5,415 nt of DNA. Origin: Deltaproteobacteria bacterium. Lineage in GTDB: Bacteria; Desulfobacterota; Desulfobacteria; Desulfobacterales; ETH-SRB1. The stretch is taken from NCBI GenBank assembly GCA_030262795.1, contig JAJSZO010000087.1, positions 1-5,415 on the forward strand, written 5' to 3'. The notes beneath the pieces are model-generated. The model worked only from the letters and a program-made list of their open reading frames with translations, made no database searches and was not told the DNA's origin. The number at the start of each line of letters is the position of its first letter. Position 1 is the stretch's first letter. Below, in pieces: positions 1 through 5,204 of the stretch. Both the position numbers and the translations under genes were made by a program.

Positions 1-77
1 CTAAAGCCTATAGATCAGTCTGGGCCGGGATTTGAGATCGAACAAATTTGACCCAAATCTATGCGCCTACTTGGGGG

Positions 78-116
78 AAGAAAATTCGTCCACGTTCCTT
101 AAGCCCGAATTTTCTT
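78..116. repeat. 11-bp perfect inverted repeat forming a hairpin
   Basis: AAGAAAATTCG at 78-88 is followed by its exact complement CGAATTTTCTT at 106-116, with a 17-nt loop. It straddles the inner edge of the left arm of the larger inverted repeat. The right arm has no equivalent hairpin. Subterminal hairpins of this sort occur at the ends of IS200/IS605-type and REP elements, but nothing else here shows that family. Confidence 0.55.
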
Positions 117-331
117 AAAGAACATACTGTGTATCGTTGTATAAGGGGCTTTGTCCAAATCTTAAAAAAGCACTGGTCTGGTTGTTATACAACTTTGGCA
201 CATTTCTCAGTTTTATTCAAGCTGTTAGTGATAATCCTGCTAAAAAGTTACCCCATCCCAAATTTCATCCCCGTTCCGAGCTGCCGTAATATCTTTCCAA
301 TTATCCTGCTACCGGGAATGATAAGGAATGG

Positions 332-348
332 GGACGAATTAACTTCCA
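332..348 (+). repeat. 17-bp near-identical direct repeat, copy 1 (second copy 592-608)
   Basis: GGACGAATTAACTTCCA here and GGACGAAATAACTTCCA at 592-608 match at 16 of 17 positions. The first copy lies inside the right arm of the large inverted repeat and the second just upstream of the EF-G ribosome binding site. A related but weaker version lies, inverted, in the left arm (about 75-92). Confidence 0.6.
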
Positions 349-407
349 CAAGTAGGCGCACGGGTTTGGTCCGAATTTGTTTGATCTCGGATCGCAAAAA
401 AAGGTTT

Positions 408-429
408 AAGAAATTTTTAAAAATTTCTT
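408..429. repeat. Perfect 22-bp AT-rich palindrome
   Basis: The half-site AAGAAATTTTT (408-418) is followed immediately by its exact complement (419-429). The last two bases are also the first two of a TTGACA box at 428-433. It could be a regulator binding site placed on a promoter, or a cruciform-forming border of the adjacent repeat. An all-A/T stem with only one G-C pair per half makes a poor RNA terminator. Confidence 0.6.
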
Positions 430-456
430 GACAAACTTATCTTTAATAAATAGTTT
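428..456 (+). promoter_or_regulatory. Candidate sigma-70-type promoter (TTGACA, 17 bp, TAGTTT)
   Basis: TTGACA at 428-433 is a consensus -35 box. Seventeen bases on is TAGTTT (451-456), a weak -10 match. TTTAAT at 454-459 is closer to consensus but 20 bases away. The -35 overlaps the end of the palindrome 408-429. A transcript from here would run into the hairpin at 523-566 before EF-G. Confidence 0.35.
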
Positions 457-487
457 AATCTCTTTTCATAAAATATAAATCCCCATA

Positions 488-496
488 TGGTATAAT
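488..496 (+). promoter_or_regulatory. Extended -10 promoter TGGTATAAT
   Basis: TATAAT at 491-496 is preceded by TGn, giving a full extended -10 element. No good -35 lies 16-18 bp upstream, which extended -10 promoters can tolerate. Transcription would start near 503, about 20 nt before the stem-loop at 523-554, leaving a leader of roughly 130 nt to EF-G or, if terminated, a transcript of about 60 nt. Confidence 0.5.
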
Positions 497-522
497 TCCA
501 AATGCGGGATTTTTTATTTTCA

Positions 523-566
523 CCTAAGTTGAGCGATTTTTGGCTCAATTTAGGTTTTTAGTTTTT
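523..566 (+). terminator. Intrinsic terminator or attenuator upstream of EF-G
   Basis: CCTAAGTTGAGC (523-534) pairs with GCTCAATTTAGG (543-554) over 12 base pairs including one G-T wobble, with an 8-nt loop. T-tracts follow at 555-559 and 562-566. This is a textbook Rho-independent terminator on the plus strand. It lies downstream of two candidate promoters and upstream of EF-G. It could end an upstream transcript or act as an attenuator in the EF-G leader. A T-rich flank on the 5' side is less marked, so the forward direction is favoured. Confidence 0.75.
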
Positions 567-581
567 GTGATATTATATCAC
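567..581. promoter_or_regulatory. Operator-like palindrome overlapping a second extended -10
   Basis: GTGATAT-T-ATATCAC is a perfect 7+1+7 dyad. It contains TGATATTAT (568-576), which fits an extended -10, with a start predicted near 583 and a leader of about 50 nt to the EF-G start codon. A dimeric repressor bound here would block that promoter. It recalls a CRP/FNR site, but the TGTGA to TCAC spacing is 7, not 6, so I do not assign a regulator. No good -35 is seen. Confidence 0.45.
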
Positions 582-591
582 GTAGGAACTT

Positions 592-608
592 GGACGAAAT
601 AACTTCCA
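592..608 (+). repeat. 17-bp near-identical direct repeat, copy 2
   Basis: Second copy of the repeat at 332-348 (16 of 17 identical). It ends 24 bases before the preferred EF-G start codon and overlaps the in-frame TTG at 590 and ATG at 608, which supports treating this stretch as untranslated leader. Confidence 0.5.
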
Positions 609-622
609 TGTTCATAGGAATT

Positions 623-627
623 AGGAA
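623..627 (+). promoter_or_regulatory. Ribosome binding site that fixes the EF-G start
   Basis: AGGAA lies 4 nt before ATG 632. A second AGGAA (616-620) lies 11 nt before it. The earlier in-frame candidates, TTG 590 and ATG 608, have no comparable site at a usual distance, so 632 is preferred. Confidence 0.6.
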
Positions 628-631
628 CATT

Positions 632-2701
632 ATGGAAAAGGCTTCTGAAAAAGTTAGAAACATAGGCATAAGCGCACACATTGATTCAGGCAAAACCACT
701 CTTACCGAAAGAATTCTCTTTTATTCCAAACGCATACATGCAATCCATGACGTGAAGGGAAAAGATGGTGTTGGTGCGACAATGGATTCCATGGAGCTTG
801 AAAAGGAGCGCGGTATAACCATAGCTTCAGCGGCAACATACTGTGAATGGCGGGAACATGAGATTAATATCATTGATACTCCGGGGCATGTTGATTTTAC
901 AATAGAAGTGGAAAGAGCTTTAAAGGTTCTTGATGGCGCAATACTTGTTCTATGTTCTGTGGGAGGCGTTCAGTCACAGTCCATTACTGTTGATCAGCAG
1001 ATGAAACGATACAAAGTGCCTTGCCTTGCCTTTATCAACAAATGTGACAGGAGCGGAGCCAACCCTTCCCGTGTAATCGAACAGTTGAAAAACAAGCTTG
1101 GGCATAATACGGTTGTCATGCAGATTCCAATAGGGCTTGAAGCGGATTTTGAAGGTGTGGTTGATCTAATTTCTATGAAGGCTGTTTATTTTGATGGTAT
1201 CAATGGAGAAATAGTACGTGTTGAAGATATTCCTGAAAACCTTTTATCAGAAACAGCTGAAAAGCGTGAAGAACTAATTGATGTTGCTTCGATGTTTTCA
1301 GACGAACTGATGGAGGCTGCTCTTGAGGATAACGTTACCGAGGAACTGATTGTTTCTGCTGTACGAAAAGCTACAATTTCTCGTGAAATGACTCCGGTTT
1401 TCATGGGATCGGCATATAAAAATAAAGGGATTCAACCGATTCTTGATGCAGTAACAAATTTTTTACCCTCTCCGGATGAAGTAGAAAATCATGCCCTTGA
1501 TCCGAGCAATAATGAGGCTGAAGTAATTCTTTCCAATGATTCACAAAAACCGCTTGTTGCTTATGCTTTCAAGATAGAAGAGGGACAATACGGGCAGCTT
1601 ACTTATGTACGTGTTTATCAGGGAATGCTTGAAAAAGGAGATACCATTTTTAATGTCAGGACCGGAAAAAAGGTAAAAATTGGTAGACTTGCCCGCATGC
1701 ATGCAAACCAGATGGAAGAGATAGGAAAAATATCGGCAGGATATATAGGAGCACTTTTTGGTATTGATTGTGCTTCAGGCGATACCTTTGTGTCTAAAGG
1801 TATTAATTTTACCATGACATCAATGTTTATACCTAACCCTGTTATTTCACTTGCTATTATTCCGAGAGATAGTACGGCTGAAGTCAATATGTCCAAAGCC
1901 CTGAATCGTTTTTCCAAGGAAGATCCAACCTTTAAAACATATGTAAGCGAGGAAACAGGCGATACAATTATTTCAGGAATGGGAGAACTGCACCTTGAAG
2001 TATATGTGGAAAGGATGCGTCGTGAGTACAACGCAGAAGTTACAACCGGTACTCCTACCGTATCTTATAGAGAAACTATTACGAGACTGGCTGAATTCAA
2101 TTATACACATAAAAAACAAACCGGCGGTGCCGGTCAGTTTGGCCGTATAGCGGGTTATATGGAGCCGATTACAGAAGAAGAATTTGTATTTGAAAACAAA
2201 ATTACCGGTGGATCAATTCCAACACAGTTTATATCTGCATGTGAAAAAGGATTCAGAAAATGTTTTGAAAAAGGACCTAAAATGGAATTTCCGGTTACCG
2301 GTATAAAAATTGTTATCAATGACGGCCAGTCTCATTCTGTTGATTCCTCGGATATGGCATTCTATGCGGCTGCTCGTGGAGCTTTTCGGGAAGGTTATGC
2401 GAAAGCTAAACCGGTTATTCATGAACCTATAATGAAAGTTGTGGTTGAAACACCTATTGAATATCAGGGCGCCGTAATGGGTTCTCTTAACCAGCGGCGG
2501 GGAATAATTGTTGCATCTCAGGACGAAGGTTATATGTGCGCTATTGAGGTACAGGTTCCGCTTTCAGAGATGTTTGGTTATTCTACGGTACTGAGATCGT
2601 TAACTCAAGGCAAAGCACAGTTTACTATGGAATTTCATATATATAAACGGGTTCCCGTTTTGATCGCCGAGGAGCTGGCAAAAAAGGCTAAGAAGGACTA
2701 A
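632..2701 (+). CDS. fusA: Elongation factor G, mitochondrial-EFG1-like (spdEFG1) type
   Basis: Translational GTPase that drives movement of tRNA and mRNA through the ribosome in the cytoplasm. At 689 residues from ATG 632 it has the full EF-G length. The frame is open back to TTG 590 (703 residues), but homologues begin just before the RNIGISAHID segment and the ribosome binding site supports 632. GTPase motifs are intact: AHIDSGKT (15-22), RGITI (60-64), DTPGH (82-86), NKCD (136-139) and GSAYKN (259-264). Domain II starts near 307, domain III includes GMGELHLEV (449-457), the domain IV tip carries HSVDSS (568-573), and domain V carries GSLNQRRG (617-624). The Ser in the P-loop, the GKDGVGATMDSMELE segment before switch I and the HKKQTGGAGQFG segment match the mitochondrial EFG1/spdEFG1 subtype. 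Genomes with this subtype usually carry a second EF-G for ribosome recycling, so fusA here means the translocase-like paralogue. The next gene follows after 78 bp with no terminator seen. Confidence 0.96.
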   Translation: MEKASEKVRNIGISAHIDSGKTTLTERILFYSKRIHAIHDVKGKDGVGATMDSMELEKERGITIASAATYCEWREHEINIIDTPGHVDFTIEVERALKVLDGAILVLCSVGGVQSQSITVDQQMKRYKVPCLAFINKCDRSGANPSRVIEQLKNKLGHNTVVMQIPIGLEADFEGVVDLISMKAVYFDGINGEIVRVEDIPENLLSETAEKREELIDVASMFSDELMEAALEDNVTEELIVSAVRKATISREMTPVFMGSAYKNKGIQPILDAVTNFLPSPDEVENHALDPSNNEAEVILSNDSQKPLVAYAFKIEEGQYGQLTYVRVYQGMLEKGDTIFNVRTGKKVKIGRLARMHANQMEEIGKISAGYIGALFGIDCASGDTFVSKGINFTMTSMFIPNPVISLAIIPRDSTAEVNMSKALNRFSKEDPTFKTYVSEETGDTIISGMGELHLEVYVERMRREYNAEVTTGTPTVSYRETITRLAEFNYTHKKQTGGAGQFGRIAGYMEPITEEEFVFENKITGGSIPTQFISACEKGFRKCFEKGPKMEFPVTGIKIVINDGQSHSVDSSDMAFYAAARGAFREGYAKAKPVIHEPIMKVVVETPIEYQGAVMGSLNQRRGIIVASQDEGYMCAIEVQVPLSEMFGYSTVLRSLTQGKAQFTMEFHIYKRVPVLIAEELAKKAKKD

Positions 2702-2767
2702 AAAACAAAATACCTTCATTAAGAATTCAAAATTTTACATTTGAGTGTGGTAATTTGACTTAAAAAA

Positions 2768-2772
2768 AGGAA
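2768..2772 (+). promoter_or_regulatory. Ribosome binding site of the P-loop ATPase gene
   Basis: AGGAA lies 7 nt before ATG 2780, good spacing that supports this start. No promoter with a usable -10 is seen in 2702-2779: TTGACT at 2755-2760 would put its -10 on the start codon. Read-through from EF-G is therefore the simplest reading. Confidence 0.6.
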
Positions 2773-2779
2773 TAGCTAT

Positions 2780-3475
2780 ATGTTAAAAAAAGAGTTGCTT
2801 TTCCGTAATCCTTTAAGGCTTATGGAGCATAAAACAGAGGATGTTCTTCAGTCAGGAGGGTTTGGCGCTGTGCTGGCTCGATCTGGTGTAGGTAAAACAG
2901 CGCTCCTTGTGCAGTTGGCTATGGACAGTCTTTTGAGAAACAAAAATGTTCTTCATATAAGTTTGAATGATTCAGTAAAAAAAGTGTGTTTGTGGTATGA
3001 AGAAGTATTTCGAAATATTGCGGATCAAAATAATATTCGTCAGATAGAACAGTTATGGGAAGCTATAGTGCCTCATCGGCTTATAATGACGTTTAAGGTA
3101 GATACTTTTAGCGTGCCTAAACTTAAAGAAAGAATGACCGATCTAATAGAGCAGAACATTTTTTTACCGCAGGTAATGCTTATTGACGGCCTTCCATTCG
3201 ATAAAGACACAAAAAAAGCTCTAACGGAATTAAAAAAGCTTGCGGAAAGCCGTTTCATGTATATCTGGTTTACAGTCCGAACACACCGCCATGATGAATA
3301 TGATCCGGATGGTATGCCGGATTCTCTTTTGCACCTCGCTGATCTTTTTGATGTTATTGTTCACCTCCAGCCCGAAGGAAAAGAAATTCATGTTAAAACA
3401 TTAAAGGGAGTACCTTTGGCTTGTGATTGTCCTGAATTGATTTTGGATCCTTCTACAATGCTGGTAAAAGGATAG
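2780..3475 (+). CDS. P-loop ATPase, RecA/KaiC-like fold, function unknown
   Basis: A soluble protein of 231 residues that I do not recognise as a named gene. Walker A is ARSGVGKT at 33-40, preceded by a glycine-rich strand (GGFGAVLA, 26-33). Walker B is VMLIDG at 132-137, with four hydrophobic residues or near-equivalents before the Asp. The following strand (YIWFTVRTHRH, 161-171) sits where RecA-type ATPases carry sensor residues. The stretch FDVIVHLQPEGKEIHVKTLKG (190-210, quoted in part: FDVIVHL and VKTLKG) resembles the closing strands of KaiC/RadA-like domains. A CDC triplet lies near the C-terminus (215-217). No signal peptide or membrane segment is visible. It probably shares a transcript with EF-G (78 bp gap, same strand), which hints at a role linked to translation or to ribosome state, but this is only context. 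Other P-loop NTPase classes are possible. Confidence 0.85.
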   Translation: MLKKELLFRNPLRLMEHKTEDVLQSGGFGAVLARSGVGKTALLVQLAMDSLLRNKNVLHISLNDSVKKVCLWYEEVFRNIADQNNIRQIEQLWEAIVPHRLIMTFKVDTFSVPKLKERMTDLIEQNIFLPQVMLIDGLPFDKDTKKALTELKKLAESRFMYIWFTVRTHRHDEYDPDGMPDSLLHLADLFDVIVHLQPEGKEIHVKTLKGVPLACDCPELILDPSTMLVKG

Positions 3476-3495
3476 CCTTATAAGAAGGTTGTTTA

Positions 3496-3620
3496 TATAG
3501 CACGGTTCATATGACCTGATATCAGAAGTTTCTTTAAAATAGCAGATAAACGGAGAAAATAACTAAAAATTGTAGGAAATGCAGTGCAAAATAGTATCAA
3601 GTCATATGAACCGTGCTATA
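3496..3620. mobile_element. MITE-like 125-bp element with 26-bp terminal inverted repeats
   Basis: TATAGCACGGTTCATATGAC (3496-3515) has its exact complement at 3601-3620. The match extends inward to 26 bp (3496-3521 against 3595-3620) with one mismatch. The outside flanks are GTTGTTTA (3488-3495) and GTTGTTTC (3621-3628), a 7-of-8 match abutting both ends, as a target-site duplication would be. The terminal TA on each side would also fit a TA duplication of the IS630/Tc1 kind. The 73-bp interior is A-rich and has no ORF. The left end contains a 10-bp palindrome CTGATATCAG (3516-3525). No T-tract follows either arm, so a plain bidirectional terminator is less likely, though the long stem lies between convergent genes. 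The right end provides the last codon and stop of the minus-strand gene. Confidence 0.65.
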
Positions 3621-5124
3621 GTTGTTTCAGCCTTTCAAGATTTTCCCTTACAGACGCCATCTCAGGATCCAGGGTCAGGGTTTTTTCGTACATTTTAATT
3701 GCCATATTAAAATCTCCTTTTTCACGGTAATTTGATCCAAGACTGGCGTAATCAATAGCAGAAAAAGGATCAATTTCAACAGCTACTTTAAGGTTTTTAA
3801 TAGACTTGTCATAGTCTTTAATCTTGAAATAAGAAAAGCCGAGAGCGTTATAAATTTCTTTCATATTGCCTGCCGCTTCCCTGGCCCTTTCCAGTTCGCC
3901 TATGGCCTGTTCATATTTGCCGAGGTTGTTGAAACATGTTCCCATATAGATCAAAATCCTGATCCGGTCATCATGTTGAGGCTTTAAGTGTAATGCCTTT
4001 GAAAATTCCTCCAGGGCCTTGACATACTCTCCTGTTTCAAAATAACAAAGTCCTTTATAGAAGTGAAAAAAATGTTGACCCTGATATGATATTTCAACAC
4101 TGCTAAAAGCTTTAAGAGCTTGATCGTAGCTTCCAATATTTGTGTATCCAATACCAAGTCGAAAATAAACAGGATCGGTTTCTTCAATTGGAGAGAGTTT
4201 TAAGGATTGCTTAAAGTTTTTTATGGCATGAAAATCGTTTTCCGAATCCTGGCGTAATACCCCAAAATGATAGAGCAACGCTCCCGTCTGTTGGCTCGTG
4301 ACAAGCGACTTGGGCAAATCTATAAAAGAATCAATTACTTGTTCTCTACATCCAAGGCAGTCTCTTTTTGACCTGTCCTGTTGATACGAATTGGTCAGGA
4401 ATTCTGCCTGGCTTTCATTTTTGCGAAATGCATCCATACAACAGTAAATATTACCATCTTGAACCGAGATAATAAGCGAATCCCGACAATGGTCTGTCAT
4501 AGACAGATCGTTATTCTCTAACTTGTCCAATGAATTATCAATGATATCTTGACAAAATAAATTACAAAGAATGTCCGTCATCTCTCCGGAGTTTCCGATA
4601 CCGTAATAAACCTTGTCCGTCAAAGACAGAAGCTTTTCATCTTGCGCCAGCTTTAAAGTGTCTTTGTTCAGGTAAAGGCTGGACAATAAAAAAGAGCTTT
4701 TTAGTACATCAAGCAGATCTATTAGTTGGATGGGCTTGACCCGGTTATCTGGAACAAGAACCGGTAGTAATATGAGCCTTGGTAATTCCTGATGTTTGTA
4801 GCCTTCCTGATCAAATTCATTAGTCAATTGTTTCAGGTAGTTGTATGATATCCTTATGTCATCAATGGCCGATGGAGGGGCGGGATGGACAATATGAACA
4901 TAAAGCCTGGCAAACAGATGCTCACTGAGAAACTCGTTGATATTTTTTTGGATGCGTTCTACCCGGGGCATGCTGTCAGGAAGATTGTCCAAAACAATAT
5001 AAATATTTGATGTCATATTAACATATGAATAAAGGAACGATAATGTTTCTAAAAGCCACTCAAGCTTTGAGTTATCGTGTTTTCCAAGTATTATATATAT
5101 TTTCTTAAACGCAGGCTTTATCAT
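3616..5124 (-). CDS. TPR protein with SPASM-like cysteine cluster and degenerate radical-SAM-like N-terminus
   Basis: A soluble protein of 502 residues from ATG 5124; the frame also offers TTG 5157 (513 residues). Neither start has a good ribosome binding site. Residues 280-489 hold six tetratricopeptide repeats (about 280-313, 318-347, 352-384, 389-420, 423-455, 456-489) with typical G-Y-A/F and LKP/DP signatures; TPRs bind partner proteins. Before them, Cys213, QDGNIYCC (Cys228/229) and CLGC (Cys256, Cys259) follow the order of a SPASM domain, which binds an auxiliary iron-sulfur cluster in radical SAM peptide-modifying enzymes. Near the N-terminus, after a beta-strand (KKIYIILG), the segment HDNSKLEWL places Asp17, Leu21 and Leu24 at the spacing of the radical SAM CX3CX2C motif, with every cysteine lost. 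If this reading is right the protein cannot use SAM as a radical source. The rest of residues 25-210 I do not recognise. The stop codon lies inside the adjacent 125-bp element. TPR call sure, the rest tentative. Confidence 0.85.
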   Translation of the reverse strand: MIKPAFKKIYIILGKHDNSKLEWLLETLSFLYSYVNMTSNIYIVLDNLPDSMPRVERIQKNINEFLSEHLFARLYVHIVHPAPPSAIDDIRISYNYLKQLTNEFDQEGYKHQELPRLILLPVLVPDNRVKPIQLIDLLDVLKSSFLLSSLYLNKDTLKLAQDEKLLSLTDKVYYGIGNSGEMTDILCNLFCQDIIDNSLDKLENNDLSMTDHCRDSLIISVQDGNIYCCMDAFRKNESQAEFLTNSYQQDRSKRDCLGCREQVIDSFIDLPKSLVTSQQTGALLYHFGVLRQDSENDFHAIKNFKQSLKLSPIEETDPVYFRLGIGYTNIGSYDQALKAFSSVEISYQGQHFFHFYKGLCYFETGEYVKALEEFSKALHLKPQHDDRIRILIYMGTCFNNLGKYEQAIGELERAREAAGNMKEIYNALGFSYFKIKDYDKSIKNLKVAVEIDPFSAIDYASLGSNYREKGDFNMAIKMYEKTLTLDPEMASVRENLERLKQL

Positions 5125-5204
5125 TATTTTGTCACGTTCATAGGCAGCTGAACGCAAAATTTCGACATGTCCGCGTCCACGCAGTGGTTATAAAGATTTT
5201 CCAT
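5124..5204 (-). CDS. Possible 26-codon ORF bridging two minus-strand genes
   Basis: ATG 5204-5202 opens a 26-codon frame that begins 17 nt inside the end of the upstream gene and ends in TAA sharing its last base with the ATG of the TPR gene (TAATG at 5126-5122). That arrangement would allow translational coupling and could explain the missing ribosome binding site of the TPR gene. The peptide has two cysteines and ends FCVQLPMNVTK. No clear ribosome binding site precedes it, and a frame this short can arise by chance. Confidence 0.2.
   Translation of the reverse strand: MENLYNHCVDADMSKFCVQLPMNVTK

Larger units (their letters stand above)
27..395. repeat. Large imperfect inverted repeat (arms 27-100 and 323-395)
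   Basis: The reverse complement of 323-395 aligns with 27-100 with one single-base gap and roughly four in five bases identical. The best-kept core is TGCGCCTACTTG (62-73 on the plus strand; complement at 348-359). Outer tips read GGGATTTGAGATC and GCGATCCGAGATC. Inside the arms there are further nested pairings: 266-278 with 325-337, and 136-144 with 185-193. The spacer of about 220 bp has no recognisable transposase. The layout suits a MITE-like or REP-like element or a folded RNA. I cannot place it in a named family, and no flanking target duplication is obvious. Confidence 0.7.
1..487. other. Gene-free, repeat-rich region upstream of EF-G
   Basis: I see no convincing gene here. A 127-codon open frame (48-431, +) has no recognisable motif, no clear ribosome binding site and runs straight through both arms of an inverted repeat, so I read it as chance. 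The stretch is instead packed with symmetry: the large inverted repeat, a hairpin at 78-116, a short inverted repeat at 136-144/185-193, and a palindrome at 408-429. It resembles the remains of a small non-autonomous mobile element or a structured repeat more than a decayed gene. No tRNA or rRNA is visible. Confidence 0.6.

Noticed and set aside
136..193. Integron attC-like site
   Set aside because: GTTGTATAA and TTATACAAC pair over only 9 bases, the RYYYAAC/GTTRRRY ends do not fit, and no integrase or cassette is nearby.
48..431. 127-codon open frame on the plus strand
   Set aside because: It spans both arms of the inverted repeat and the AT palindrome, has no ribosome binding site or family motif, and its residue pattern is not coding-like.
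566..582. CRP/FNR binding site
   Set aside because: TGTGA and TCAC are 7 apart instead of 6, and the symmetry is centred on one base, so the match is only partial.
590..631. TTG 590 or ATG 608 as the EF-G start
   Set aside because: They lack a ribosome binding site, lie in a repeated 17-bp motif, and would add residues not expected in the family; ATG 632 has AGGAA at 4 nt.
1618..2031. 137-codon open frame on the minus strand inside EF-G
   Set aside because: It lies wholly opposite a strongly conserved coding region and shows no motif of its own.
2702..2779. Separate promoter for the ATPase gene (TTGACT at 2755-2760)
   Set aside because: Its -10 would overlap the start codon, leaving no leader for the ribosome binding site.
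3496..3620. Simple intrinsic bidirectional terminator
   Set aside because: The stem encloses about 73-85 nt and neither arm is followed by a T-tract; the flanking duplication favours a mobile-like element.
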